A model generated the notes under the pieces. It did not search any database. It worked only from the letters and a program-made list of their open reading frames with translations, and had not been told where the DNA came from. Positions 43,572 to 53,073 of a DNA stretch of 64,000 nt are shown here, in pieces. The DNA lies in NCBI GenBank assembly GCA_016927755.1, contig JAFGLZ010000218.1, forward strand, positions 1-64,000, in the 5' to 3' direction. The DNA is from Phycisphaerae bacterium (GTDB lineage Bacteria > Planctomycetota > Phycisphaerae > UBA1845 > JAFGLZ01). The number at the start of each line of letters is the position of its first letter. The stretch's first letter is position 1. The translations under genes were made by a program, and so were the position numbers.

Positions 43572-44795
43572 ATGAGCAAGCGAATCATGATCTGCATACC
43601 GTGCCTCCGCGTGGGGGGCACGGAGCTTCACACGCTCGAGCTGGCCAGTGCCCTGGTCCGCGGAGGATATGAGGTCACCGTCTGCGCGTATTACGAGCAC
43701 GACGACCTCATGGCCGAGCAGATCCGACGAACCGGCGCCCGCCTGCTCCTGCTCGGACTCTCGCGAAACCGTGACGACATGAACCTCTGGCGAATGCCCA
43801 AGCTCCTGCGCTCGCTGGTCGGGACGTTTGTTCGTGAACGTCCACACATCGTGCATGCCCAGTACATGGCGCCGGGCCTTGCGCCGATCCTTGCCGCACG
43901 ACTCCGCGGCGTTCCGCACGTGTGCGCCACGATCCACGTACCGGGTCGCGCCTACGGGAAGCGAATCTGGCTGCCTCGCCTGGCCACGCGCCTCTGCGAC
44001 GCCATGATCTGCGTCTCGCAGGCTGCCGAACGGTCATTCTTCGGAACCAGTGCCTTGTTCAGCGAGGAAGGCCTGATGTCCGGACTCCGTCATTTCACCA
44101 TCCCCAACGGAGTCGATGTGGCGATGGCGGATCGGATCCTTGCCTCGGGTCGAAGCGACGACCTGCGAAGCCGGGCGGGCCAGGCTGGCGCGCCGACCGT
44201 CGCGGTCGTGGGCAGGCTCAGCCAGGAGAAGGGGCATCGCTGGCTCATCGACTCGATGCGCCGGGTGGCGCTGCGGTGGCCTTCTGTCAGGCTTCTCGTC
44301 GTCGGTGACGGCCCGGAGAAGGACTCGGTCCGCAAGAGGGCGATCGACCAGGGCATTGAACGGAACGTTCACTGGGTGGGTAACGTCTCGCATGAAGAGG
44401 CGCTGGCGTGGTGCGGCGCGGCGGACGTGGTGGCGGCGCCCTCCCAGTGGGAAGGATTTGGCCTCGCCGCCGCCGAGGCCATGGCGATGGGCAGGGCCGT
44501 TGTCGCCACGAGCACGGATGGGCTCGCCGAAGTCGTCCAGGACGGTGTCACGGGGCTTCTCGTGCCCTACGGAGATGTCCGCGGCATGGCACATGCCATC
44601 GAAGCCTTGCTGTCGGACCCCCATCGGCGCCGCGAAATGGGCCGGCGCGGGAGGCGCAGGACCCGGCGGCTCTTTTCGCGAGAAGTCTTTGCCCGGCGAC
44701 ATCTTCTCCTCTATCGAGCCCTCGCGTCTGAAGCGGCGGGAAGGCACCGTCACCGTCTGATCCGGGAGATTCACCCGCGAACCACGGCATGCTGA
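43572..44795 (+). CDS. Glycosyltransferase family 4 protein
   Basis: The 407-residue protein is a GT-B glycosyltransferase of family 4. It has the N-terminal acceptor-side motif GGTELHTLELASAL, the donor-side strand VAVVGRLSQEKGHRWLI, and the E-x7-E-type region SQWEGFGLAAAEAMAMG that contacts the nucleotide sugar. It would add a sugar to the repeat unit in the cytoplasm. Its stop overlaps the polymerase start by 7 bp. Confidence 0.92.
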   Translation: MSKRIMICIPCLRVGGTELHTLELASALVRGGYEVTVCAYYEHDDLMAEQIRRTGARLLLLGLSRNRDDMNLWRMPKLLRSLVGTFVRERPHIVHAQYMAPGLAPILAARLRGVPHVCATIHVPGRAYGKRIWLPRLATRLCDAMICVSQAAERSFFGTSALFSEEGLMSGLRHFTIPNGVDVAMADRILASGRSDDLRSRAGQAGAPTVAVVGRLSQEKGHRWLIDSMRRVALRWPSVRLLVVGDGPEKDSVRKRAIDQGIERNVHWVGNVSHEEALAWCGAADVVAAPSQWEGFGLAAAEAMAMGRAVVATSTDGLAEVVQDGVTGLLVPYGDVRGMAHAIEALLSDPHRRREMGRRGRRRTRRLFSREVFARRHLLLYRALASEAAGRHRHRLIREIHPRTTAC

Positions 44796-46135
44796 TTCTC
44801 ATCCTAGCCATCATCGCGTGCGTCTTCGGCGCCGGCGTCGCGTATCGACGGCCGAGGCACTTCCCTCTGTTCCTCCTGTCGACCGGGACGCTGCGTTTCG
44901 GCGTGGACGACGCCGTGGGCGGCACCAACCTATCCGCCCTGTGGTTGATGTGGCTTCTCGTTTTGAGCGGGGTCGCGTTGTATCGGTTGCCCCGTCGGAC
45001 GGGGACGCTCTCCTTCCCTGAGAAGCTCTACGCCCTCTTCCTGGCGTGGTGCGTCTTCGAAGCCATGCGGGCGCCGAGCCTGGCCTTCGCCGCGCGCCTT
45101 CTCCTGAAGATGCTGTTTCCGTTTGCCGTGATGGTCCTCGCCAGAAGAGCCTATCTGGACCAGTGGGACGTTCAGGAAGGTCTGGCCCGGGTCCTGAAGA
45201 TATCGTTCTGCGTGTGCCTCCTTGTGGGCGGCTATACGCAGCGCTTTCTGCCGCCCCTGTGTTGGGCGGCCTCCGACGTGTTCTGGCACGCGGCCGCGTT
45301 CGCGGATCACGCGAGTCTCATGGGCGCCCTGTCCCTGATCTTCTGGCGGGCCTCGAGGAAGTCGCGATACCTGGCCTTGGGCGTGTTCTTCGGCCTGTCG
45401 AGCATCTTCGCCGGCATTCGGACCGGCATCGCCGCCTTCGGCGTCGGCGTGAGCTGCTTCGTTCTGTTCGGTTTCCGGAGGCACGTTGCCATTCCTTTGC
45501 TGCTGGGAGTCTACGTTGTCACGGCGGCCTCGCTCTTCCTCATACCCAGCGTCCGGGAGCACATGTTCTTCAATGCGCGGAAGGTGGCCGCCTCCGAACT
45601 CATCGTCCGCCCTGACCGACTCTCGACGGATCAGGTCGACAGCTCGGGACGGTTCGAAATGTGGGACGTCGTGCTGCGCCGATTCTTCGACCCGAATCCC
45701 CTGCTGGGTTCGGGACTCGGAACGACACAGGCATGGTTCTACTCCGGGGCCTACGGCCGCGCCCGGGTCGAGCACAGCTCCTATGTTCGGCTTCTGGCCG
45801 ACACCGGCCTGATCGGGTTCCTTCTGTATTGCGGCACGATGCTCAGTTGCATGGGGGTGGCGTGGCGGTGTCTGCGACGGAGTCCCCCGGGCACCGTGCG
45901 CATCGTCGCCATGTTCGTTCTCTGCGGCTTCCCCGCCGTGATGGTGTGCATGGCCTTCGACAACGTCCTCAATTACGCCCTGGCCGTCGGCCAGTACCCC
46001 TTCGCACTGACGGGGCTCATGCTCGCCCTGGCCGGCAAGCCCGCAGTGTGCCGCGGGGCCGCGGATGCCGGTCTGACGTCGCTCCCACGCGGCGGCTTCG
46101 AAACGCCCGTACCGGAAGGAGCGCCGGGGCTATGA
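44789..46135 (+). CDS. O-antigen ligase/polymerase (Wzy-type) membrane protein
   Basis: The 448-residue protein has about ten to twelve hydrophobic segments and one large extracytoplasmic loop (about residues 255-345) with the conserved GSGLGTTQAWFYSGAYGRARVE area, followed by EHSSYVRLLADTGLIGF, which matches the Wzy_C/O-antigen ligase signature. As the only protein of this type in the locus it probably polymerises repeat units in the periplasm together with the Wzz-like protein at 29665. It overlaps both neighbours by a few bases. Confidence 0.9.
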   Translation: MLILILAIIACVFGAGVAYRRPRHFPLFLLSTGTLRFGVDDAVGGTNLSALWLMWLLVLSGVALYRLPRRTGTLSFPEKLYALFLAWCVFEAMRAPSLAFAARLLLKMLFPFAVMVLARRAYLDQWDVQEGLARVLKISFCVCLLVGGYTQRFLPPLCWAASDVFWHAAAFADHASLMGALSLIFWRASRKSRYLALGVFFGLSSIFAGIRTGIAAFGVGVSCFVLFGFRRHVAIPLLLGVYVVTAASLFLIPSVREHMFFNARKVAASELIVRPDRLSTDQVDSSGRFEMWDVVLRRFFDPNPLLGSGLGTTQAWFYSGAYGRARVEHSSYVRLLADTGLIGFLLYCGTMLSCMGVAWRCLRRSPPGTVRIVAMFVLCGFPAVMVCMAFDNVLNYALAVGQYPFALTGLMLALAGKPAVCRGAADAGLTSLPRGGFETPVPEGAPGL

Positions 46136-47106
46136 CCGCTCCCGCCGTTACGGTCGTCGTCCCGCTCCACAACAAGCAGACAACCGTGGAACGCGCCCTG
46201 CGTTCGGTCCTGGACCAGACCGTCCGAGACTTCGAGATCGTCGTCGTGGATGACGGCTCCACGGACCAGAGCGCGGCCGCGGCCGAGAGGATCGGCGATC
46301 CGCGGGTTCGTCTGATCAGGCAAGCCAACGGCGGGGTCTCGATGGCGAGGAATCGCGGCATCGAAGCGGCCTCCGCGCCGGTGATCGCATTCTTGGATGC
46401 GGACGACGCGTGGATGCCCGAGTTTCTCGAGACCGTCCTGCGACTGCGGAAACGCTTTGCGACCTGTCACGTGTACGCGACGAACTACGTGATCGCCTGT
46501 GATAACGGACAGTGTCGCCTGCCCATCATCCGGGGCATTCCCCGTGGACCGTGGGAGGGCGTCCTGAGAGGGTATTTCGCCATTGCCTGTCGGTCGGACC
46601 CCCCGTTGTTCACGTCGGCGGTCGCCGCGCGCAAAGAGACCCTTCTCGACGTCGGCGGCTTCCCGGAAGGCGTCACCAGCGGGGAAGACCTCCTGACCTG
46701 GGCCAGATTGGCGGGGCGTCATGACATCGCGTACGCCTCGGAGCCCCTCAGCATCTACACCTTTCGAACGGCTGAATGGGGACCGTCAGCGCGTCCGCCG
46801 GACCCCGATGACGTCGTCGGACGCGAACTGCGTTCCATGTTGACCACGCCGCGACACCACAGGCTCCGGGGCTTGCGCCGATACCTCGCCCTGTGGCACA
46901 AGATGCGGGCATCCCAGTACCTGTGCCTCGGCGACGGAAGAGCCGGTCTGGGCGAAGTCCGCACGGCGCTTCGAGACTGGCCGCTGGCCTACAAGCTCTA
47001 CGCGTACGCGGCAATCGCGGCCCTGCCGGACAGGGCATCGCGGAGACTCATGGGTGGGTGCCGGTCGCTGCTCAATTCCGTGCGCAGCGCCGGCGCAAGC
47101 GGATAA
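46132..47106 (+). CDS. Glycosyltransferase family 2 protein
   Basis: The 324-residue protein is a GT-A inverting glycosyltransferase. It has the start TVVVPLHNKQTTVERAL, VVVDDGSTDQS, NGGVSMARNRGIEAA and the D-x-D in FLDADDAWMPE that binds the divalent metal and nucleotide sugar. The ATG overlaps the polymerase stop as ATGA. The frame upstream to 45661 is shadow sequence of the polymerase. The donor sugar is unknown. Confidence 0.93.
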   Translation: MTAPAVTVVVPLHNKQTTVERALRSVLDQTVRDFEIVVVDDGSTDQSAAAAERIGDPRVRLIRQANGGVSMARNRGIEAASAPVIAFLDADDAWMPEFLETVLRLRKRFATCHVYATNYVIACDNGQCRLPIIRGIPRGPWEGVLRGYFAIACRSDPPLFTSAVAARKETLLDVGGFPEGVTSGEDLLTWARLAGRHDIAYASEPLSIYTFRTAEWGPSARPPDPDDVVGRELRSMLTTPRHHRLRGLRRYLALWHKMRASQYLCLGDGRAGLGEVRTALRDWPLAYKLYAYAAIAALPDRASRRLMGGCRSLLNSVRSAGASG

Positions 47107-47151
47107 ACGTGATCTGTCGAGCAGAAGGGAGACCCTCGGGAACTCATCACA

Positions 47152-48333
47152 ATGTCTCAAACGGAACCCAAGGCGACCGTTCTCGTCGTCGGGCCCTTGC
47201 CGCCACCCCATCACGGCGTGAGCCTGTGCACGAAACTGATTGTCGAATACGCGGGCTTTGCCGACCTGCGCGTGCTCCATCATGACACGAGCGATCACAG
47301 GTCTCTGTCCACCGTCGACCGAATCGATGCGGCAAACATCCTGCTGGGCGTCGGGGACCTTCTCACCTTCCTCTACCTTCTCGTCGCCGAGAGGATCGAT
47401 CTGATCTACCTGCCCTTGTGCCAGACGCGTCTGGGCATCCTTCGCGACGCGGCGTTTCTTCTGCCCGCCAGGATGCTGCGGAAACGCGTCGTGCTCCACA
47501 TGCACGGGGCCCGCTTCCGAGCCGTCTACGATACGTCCGGTCCGCTGGTTCGGTGGCTTTCCCGCGCGTCGCTTCGCGGCAGTGCCGCGATCATCGTGCT
47601 GGGCGAGTCGCTCCGATCGCTCTTCTCGGGGATCGTTGCGCCCGAGAGGATTCACGTGCTGCCGAACGGAATCGAGGACTGGCCGGCCGGCGCATCGCTC
47701 CCGAGCGAACGCTCCCTTCAGTCGCCGACCCGGGTTCTCTACTTCGGCGCGTTGACGCGAGCCAAGGGCTTGATCGACGCGCTGGAGGCCGCGGCCATTG
47801 TCTCGAAGCGCTGCGGTCCCAGCGTCCGGTTTGTCTTTGCCGGCGGGTTTCGCTACGAGAGCGACCGGGTGGAGGCGCAGTCCATCGTCGCGACGCGTCA
47901 CCTGGAGGATACGGTCTGCTTCAAAGGCGTACTGACGGGGCGCGAAAAGGCCGAGGCGTTCGCCGAGGCGGACCTGTTCCTGTTCCTGTCTCACGACGAA
48001 GGCCAACCCCTCGTGTTGCTTGAAGCCATGGCGGCGGGGCTGCCGATCGTCGCCACGCGCGTCGGTGCTGTTCCGGAAACCGTCCGTCACGGAGAAAGCG
48101 GGCTCGTCGTACCGCCGCGCGATCCGAGCGCCGCGGCCGACGCCCTTTGCAGGCTCGTTCAAGACCGGCGGCTCCAAACGAGCATGTCCCGACGAGGCCG
48201 AGACCTGTTCCTGCAATGTTACACCGCGGGAACCTTCCTCGATCGATTGGTGAGGATATGGAAATCTGCGCTGAGCTCCACCCTGCGGGAGCCCTGCCCG
48301 GCTCATCCGAAGAGACGCCCGCGGCTCGTCTAG
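47152..48333 (+). CDS. Glycosyltransferase family 4 protein
   Basis: The 393-residue protein is a GT-B family 4 enzyme with VLVVGPLPPPHHGVSLCTKL at the N-terminus, the donor-domain strand VLYFGALTRAKGLIDALE, and HDEGQPLVLLEAMAAGLPIV, which holds the nucleotide-sugar-binding glutamates. It should act on the lipid-linked repeat unit in the cytoplasm. Its last 76 bases overlap the first codons of the acetyltransferase gene in another frame. Confidence 0.92.
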   Translation: MSQTEPKATVLVVGPLPPPHHGVSLCTKLIVEYAGFADLRVLHHDTSDHRSLSTVDRIDAANILLGVGDLLTFLYLLVAERIDLIYLPLCQTRLGILRDAAFLLPARMLRKRVVLHMHGARFRAVYDTSGPLVRWLSRASLRGSAAIIVLGESLRSLFSGIVAPERIHVLPNGIEDWPAGASLPSERSLQSPTRVLYFGALTRAKGLIDALEAAAIVSKRCGPSVRFVFAGGFRYESDRVEAQSIVATRHLEDTVCFKGVLTGREKAEAFAEADLFLFLSHDEGQPLVLLEAMAAGLPIVATRVGAVPETVRHGESGLVVPPRDPSAAADALCRLVQDRRLQTSMSRRGRDLFLQCYTAGTFLDRLVRIWKSALSSTLREPCPAHPKRRPRLV

Positions 48334-48902
48334 AGCCGCACGCGGAATGTCCCTCGGATCTTCGCGTTCGCGTCTCCCCTTACGACCGCCGGACGAAGAT
48401 CGCGCTCGTTCTGTGGTGGCTGGCGCGCGCGCTGCTGTTTCGAACGTCCTTCCACACTTGGAACGGTTTCCGCGCACGCCTGCTGCGGCTCTTTGGCGCC
48501 GACATCGGACGTGGGATCGTGATCGGTCCGACCGTTCACGTGACGCATCCCTGGAACGTCACCATCGGCGATCACAGTCAGATCGGCGACTACGCCTGGC
48601 TATACGCCATCGGACCGATACGAATTGAGCGTCACGCGATGGTGTCTCAGAAGGCCTTCCTCTGCACGGGAGGGCATGATTACACCCAGCCCTCGATGCC
48701 TTTGGCAACAGGCCCGATCGAGATCGGTAGCGGCGCGTGGGTCTGCGCCGACGTCTTCATAGGGCCGGGCGTGGCCATCGGAGCCGGGGCCGTCATCGGC
48801 GCCCGCTCCGCCGTGTTCCGCGACATGCCGAGCATGATGGTCTGCATGGGCGTTCCGTGCAGACCCGTCAAACCCCGAAACACACCCCAAGGGCAATCCT
48901 AG
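48258..48902 (+). CDS. Left-handed beta-helix acetyltransferase (WcaF-like)
   Basis: The 214-residue protein has a hexapeptide-repeat left-handed beta-helix (about residues 85-195; IGRGIVIGPTVHVTHPWNVT and IGPGVAIGAGAVIGARS), with the family's active-site-type histidine region GGHDYTQPSMPL. Such enzymes O-acetylate sugars with acetyl-CoA. The start is uncertain: ATG 48258, preceded by TGAGGA, adds about 45 residues before conserved sequence (YDRRTKIAL) and overlaps the preceding gene by 76 bp. An extension back to 48147 is shadow sequence. Confidence 0.86.
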   Translation: MEICAELHPAGALPGSSEETPAARLEPHAECPSDLRVRVSPYDRRTKIALVLWWLARALLFRTSFHTWNGFRARLLRLFGADIGRGIVIGPTVHVTHPWNVTIGDHSQIGDYAWLYAIGPIRIERHAMVSQKAFLCTGGHDYTQPSMPLATGPIEIGSGAWVCADVFIGPGVAIGAGAVIGARSAVFRDMPSMMVCMGVPCRPVKPRNTPQGQS

Positions 48903-48940
48903 GGGCGCACACCCTTGAGACCATTATCAGGAGTCACGTC

Positions 48941-49771
48941 ATGAGAGCCGACGACCGGCCGGGGGGCAGAAGGAGTGTCTTGGGCGTGGAGTTCGATTTC
49001 ATCGATGATGAAGCGGCGCTGGCATCCATCCGTCGATGGCTCCGCGAGGGCACACCCCGATACGTGACCCACACGAACCCGTACAGCGTGGGCCTGTGCC
49101 ATCGGGACGCCGACATGAGACGCGCGACCTCCCTGGCGGGACTGACGCTGCCCGACGGCGTGGGGATCATCTGGGCGGCCAATCAGCTCGGCCACCCCCA
49201 CCGCGGACGCGTCGCCGGTCCGAGCTTCATGCTGAAGGTCTGCGACCGGGGACGAGAACACGGATACCGCCACTTCTTCTACGGCGGTGGCGAGGGCGTT
49301 GCCGACCGGCTGGCGGAACGCTTGTGCCAGCGGTTTCCCGGCCTGAGCGTCGCCGGGACCTACTGCCCGCCGTTCCGACCGCTGACCAGACAAGAGGATG
49401 ACGAGATCGTTGCGACCATCAACCAGGCCCGGCCCGATGTCCTGTGGGTGGGCTTGGGAGCGCCCAAGCAAGAGAAGTGGATGCTCGAACACGTCGGGCG
49501 GATCGACCGGGCCGTGATGGTCGGGGTCGGCGCGGCGTTCGACTTCCACTCCGGCAATGTCAGGTGGGCGCCGCCGTTGGTTCGCAGGCTCGGGCTCGAG
49601 TGGGCCTACCGCTTGACCCAAGAGCCGAAACGTCTGGCGGGGCGCAACATCTACAACATCATCTTCGCGGCGAAGGTCATGTCCGAGCGACTCAGAACCC
49701 GCCGGCATCAAGCGGCGCCCGTCTCCGCCAAGCCGGCTGCGAGACCCTCGGCGCCCCCGACGCCGGCGTAG
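48941..49771 (+). CDS. WecG/TagA/CpsF family glycosyltransferase (GT26)
   Basis: The 276-residue protein has the GT26 signatures LPDGVGIIWAANQLG, HFFYGGGEGVADRLAE and DVLWVGLGAPKQEKWM. Members add a sugar such as N-acetylmannosaminuronic acid or N-acetylmannosamine to a lipid-linked acceptor. ATG 48941 is preceded by CAGGAG with good spacing. It is the last gene of the plus-strand locus, and a strong hairpin follows it before the convergent fucokinase gene. Confidence 0.93.
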   Translation: MRADDRPGGRRSVLGVEFDFIDDEAALASIRRWLREGTPRYVTHTNPYSVGLCHRDADMRRATSLAGLTLPDGVGIIWAANQLGHPHRGRVAGPSFMLKVCDRGREHGYRHFFYGGGEGVADRLAERLCQRFPGLSVAGTYCPPFRPLTRQEDDEIVATINQARPDVLWVGLGAPKQEKWMLEHVGRIDRAVMVGVGAAFDFHSGNVRWAPPLVRRLGLEWAYRLTQEPKRLAGRNIYNIIFAAKVMSERLRTRRHQAAPVSAKPAARPSAPPTPA

Positions 49772-49809
49772 TCCGCCCCCGCAAAGTCGTCTTGCACGGT
49801 CTCGAGCCC

Positions 49810-49840
49810 CGGGCCCGATAGGCGAGCCTTCGCGGGCCCG
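49810..49840. terminator. Strong hairpin between convergent genes
   Basis: CGGGCCCG at 49810-49817 pairs with CGGGCCCG at 49833-49840 around a loop that contains a further AGGC/GCCT pairing. It lies between the 3' ends of the exopolysaccharide locus and the fucokinase gene, so it could end transcripts from both sides. There is no U-tract, so intrinsic termination is not certain. Confidence 0.5.
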
Positions 49841-49851
49841 TGACGCCTGAC

Positions 49852-52800
49852 TCAGCACACCGTCACGACAAGGCCGTCATGACTGATGCCGAAGTCGAAG
49901 AACCTCGCCAGATCGTTGGGGGGGTCGCGTCTGAGCAAATGCATCAACGCTTCGGCATGATCGGTTGACCTGCACACCATTAGCAAGAAGCCGCCTCCCC
50001 CGGCGCCGAGAAGCTTCGCCCCGTGGACGTAGGAACGGACGCGGTCGAGCAACGCTTCGACGGCCTCGTTGCTCGAGTTCGGGTCTAGCTGCTTGTTGAG
50101 ACGCCACGCCATGTCGACCGTCTCGCCGAAGCTCGCCAAGTCCTTCTTGGCCATCGCCTCGGCTACGTCGGCAGGCAGCGTGTGAATGCGCCCGAGCGTG
50201 GCCAGGGCGACGCGATCGCGACTGAGGTATCGCCCCACCACCTGCTGCAGAATGTTCTTGGCCAGACGCGTGATGCCCGTGTAGTAGAGCAGGCACGTCC
50301 CCCCCTGGCCCAGGGGCCGGAGAACGTCGAGGGGGACGTACTGAATCGTCGGATTGGGAACGAGACCCGGCTCAGTGAAAACGATCTTGACGCCGTCGAC
50401 GGCGCTGCCGATCTGATCCTGCCATCCCCCCCCCGTCGTCAGCGCCTGTTCCATCCGCAGCACGTCGTGGAACAGCGCTCGTCGACCCAACTGGCTCCCC
50501 ATCACCCGCCGGACGACGGCGAGAATCACCGCTCCCATAGCGCTGGACGTGCCGAGACCGCTGCCCTTGGGGATGGCCGCCAGGGTCGTCAGCTCGATTC
50601 CTCCACCGAAATGCTCCAGCATCTGCCGGAGCGAAACGCCCGCCGGCCAATCCGCGGCGGAGGGCGAGAGGCCCGAGATGGCCAGCGCCGCCTTGGCTAG
50701 GGCGAACTCGCTCGTCGCCGATCCGAAGTTCAGCAGATCGTCGAGCTCGGTGATCTCGATCCGACGTCCCAGGTCAATCGATCCGATCCGGATCAGCGGC
50801 TCTTTCGTCACCCGCGCGTAGCAGTGAATGGGAGGCTGGCCGTTGAGATCCACCGCCGCGTTGATCACGCAGCCCCCGTGCTCGAGAGAATAGGGAGGCG
50901 TGTCCGACCAACCGCCCGCCAGGTCGAGGCGGGCCGGCGCGCGTCCCCAGACGATCTCGTCGGTACGCAATTCGCTGCGCGGCGGATCCGTCGGATCGCT
51001 GCCGCTGCCGACGATCGTTCGCTCCATATGCTCGAACGAGACGGCGCGAGCCCGAGCCGACCACTCGCCCATCTCGACGTCCTCGCCAAGACCCAGACCG
51101 AGCTCCTCGAGCCACGTTCCGTCGCCCGGAGTCAACGCCTCGGCCAGGCCGGCCAGGCCCTCCCTGACGCGCTGACGCGAATCGTCCGACAACCCCGGCA
51201 ACGCGGCCCCCAGCGTGTGCATGATCCGAGAAAACGTGAACGAGCCCCGGCCGCGCGACCCTTCCGTCACCCCGTAATGCCAGCGCGCCTCCGCCAACAG
51301 ACGAGAGACCCAACGTCCTCGGTCGCCGCGGTCCATGCCGGCCAGGACATGCTCGAGGTCCGCCGAGGAGAAGCCGCTGTCCAGGCGGAACAGCCACCGC
51401 AATGACTGCCCGATATACGCCATCCGAACGCGCGAACGCCGGGCGTGAAACGCCTCGTGATCCGTCCGGACGGCGATCTCTTCCGGGCTGTAACGGTCGG
51501 CCTCGGCGTAAGCCTGCTTCTGCTGTTCCGTTGCCTGGGCCGGATCGAACACCCATAGCCATTCCGTGAAGTCCGTCGCGTCGTCCACGGCCGGGAAGAC
51601 GGCCGCATGCCAGACCGTACGCTCCTCCGGCGGGATCCGCGCGTCCCAGACCTCCTCCGGCCTCAGTCCCATGAGCTCCAGCCATTCCTCGACGGGCCTG
51701 CCGCAGAGCGTCGCGCCGGCGCCGACCGTGTCTTTGAAGACGTCGTCGACGCCATAGCACCTCACGAACCACGCGGCGCGCCCGTCCCGTCTCCGTCCCG
51801 GCATGACGTCCAGGCAGGCCTGGGGACCCAGAGTCAGCGGCCGGCGCACGTCCACACCGACCACCACGTTCTCCCCACCCAGAGACAGCGGGGCGGACAC
51901 CCGACAGCCCTCGACCCACGCGTCTTTGCCGACGATCTGGTCGCCCACGCCGAGATCGTTGTTGATGCTCAGGTAGGTCTGTAGTCGCGAGACGCCGCGG
52001 TCGATCCGCAACAGCTCCAGGCCGCTCGTGATGATCTGACGCGTCGTGCCGAAATGCAGGAATCGGCATTGAGGGAGCGCTTGCACGTGAAACGGGATCC
52101 CTTGCAGGGAGTCAAACATCCGCTGTAGAGAGTCGTCGTCCCATCGTGATCCGCTGGCCCGGACCGAGGCAACATACCGCTCCGCCGTGGCCTCGGAGCC
52201 AAGCGCGCAGCAAATCTCACGGTAGAAGTCGAGTCCCCACGCGACCACGCGGTCATACGGATCGCCGAGCCATTGAGCTCTTCCGTCACCCGCGGCGCCA
52301 ACGCCTAGCGCTCGAAGCATCGCCACCGCCACTTCCGCGCTGAAGCTCATGACGCCGATGTCCAGGATGGACTGACCGTACCGGTCCACCACCCCCTTGG
52401 CCCGCTGTTCCTCCGGTGACGGCTTCTGAAGGAAGAACCGCACCCCGCCGCGATCGTCCGCGCGGTAGACGCCGTGCCGACTCGCCTGTTCAGGCAGGGC
52501 GTGGCAGCCCAAGCCCGTGATGCCGTCCTCCCGGAAGCGCGCGTCCCCCGGGTCGAAGCTGAGCAACACGTCCCCCGCCGCGATCAGGACCTGACCGTTG
52601 CCGGCGCAAGTGGGAGGCGTCGCCATGTAGGTGCGGACTTGACGATCGAACAGCGTCGTGATCGCGGCGCTGTCGCTGTATCCGGGAATCGGTATGAAGA
52701 CCTTGCCGCACGGGCCGTACGCCGGTAGTGACCTGCTATCCCCTCCGGCATGCAGGATCAGAATCCGAAGCCTCCGCAAGGCGTCCAGCCACGTCGCGAA

Positions 52801-53073
52801 CGGATCGGCGTCGGTCGGCGCGGACGCTGCCTCTCGGCTCAGTACCTCCATGAGGCACAGAATCGTGCTTCCCCCGCTGCCGAAGCGCTTGCCGTCGCGA
52901 TCGGCCACGACAAGGGTCTGCCGGGCGCCGGCGAGCAGCCCTAGCCGGCGCCGAAGCTGGAGTTCCCTTTCATAGGCCGCCGCCTGCTGGTCGTTGCCGG
53001 CCGTGACGATCAGATAGTCCCATGGTTCGGTGACGGTCGTCGTGGAGATCCTCGGGAGAGAACCGGTTGCCAT
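49852..53073 (-). CDS. Bifunctional fucokinase/GDP-fucose pyrophosphorylase-like protein
   Basis: The 1073-residue protein has an N-terminal nucleotidyltransferase-like region of the fucokinase/fucose-1-phosphate guanylyltransferase type (about residues 18-560; GSGGSTILCLMEVL, LILHAGGDSRSLP, GPCGKVFIPIPG) and a C-terminal GHMP sugar kinase (about 700-1060; APARLDLAGGWSDTPPYS, then the ATP loop PKGSGLGTSSAMGAV). Such fusions make GDP-L-fucose from L-fucose in a salvage route, supplying the polymer. A related heptose or other sugar cannot be excluded. I chose ATG 53073; an extension to 53127 is poor sequence. It faces the exopolysaccharide locus from the opposite strand. Confidence 0.85.
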   Translation of the reverse strand: MATGSLPRISTTTVTEPWDYLIVTAGNDQQAAAYERELQLRRRLGLLAGARQTLVVADRDGKRFGSGGSTILCLMEVLSREAASAPTDADPFATWLDALRRLRILILHAGGDSRSLPAYGPCGKVFIPIPGYSDSAAITTLFDRQVRTYMATPPTCAGNGQVLIAAGDVLLSFDPGDARFREDGITGLGCHALPEQASRHGVYRADDRGGVRFFLQKPSPEEQRAKGVVDRYGQSILDIGVMSFSAEVAVAMLRALGVGAAGDGRAQWLGDPYDRVVAWGLDFYREICCALGSEATAERYVASVRASGSRWDDDSLQRMFDSLQGIPFHVQALPQCRFLHFGTTRQIITSGLELLRIDRGVSRLQTYLSINNDLGVGDQIVGKDAWVEGCRVSAPLSLGGENVVVGVDVRRPLTLGPQACLDVMPGRRRDGRAAWFVRCYGVDDVFKDTVGAGATLCGRPVEEWLELMGLRPEEVWDARIPPEERTVWHAAVFPAVDDATDFTEWLWVFDPAQATEQQKQAYAEADRYSPEEIAVRTDHEAFHARRSRVRMAYIGQSLRWLFRLDSGFSSADLEHVLAGMDRGDRGRWVSRLLAEARWHYGVTEGSRGRGSFTFSRIMHTLGAALPGLSDDSRQRVREGLAGLAEALTPGDGTWLEELGLGLGEDVEMGEWSARARAVSFEHMERTIVGSGSDPTDPPRSELRTDEIVWGRAPARLDLAGGWSDTPPYSLEHGGCVINAAVDLNGQPPIHCYARVTKEPLIRIGSIDLGRRIEITELDDLLNFGSATSEFALAKAALAISGLSPSAADWPAGVSLRQMLEHFGGGIELTTLAAIPKGSGLGTSSAMGAVILAVVRRVMGSQLGRRALFHDVLRMEQALTTGGGWQDQIGSAVDGVKIVFTEPGLVPNPTIQYVPLDVLRPLGQGGTCLLYYTGITRLAKNILQQVVGRYLSRDRVALATLGRIHTLPADVAEAMAKKDLASFGETVDMAWRLNKQLDPNSSNEAVEALLDRVRSYVHGAKLLGAGGGGFLLMVCRSTDHAEALMHLLRRDPPNDLARFFDFGISHDGLVVTVC

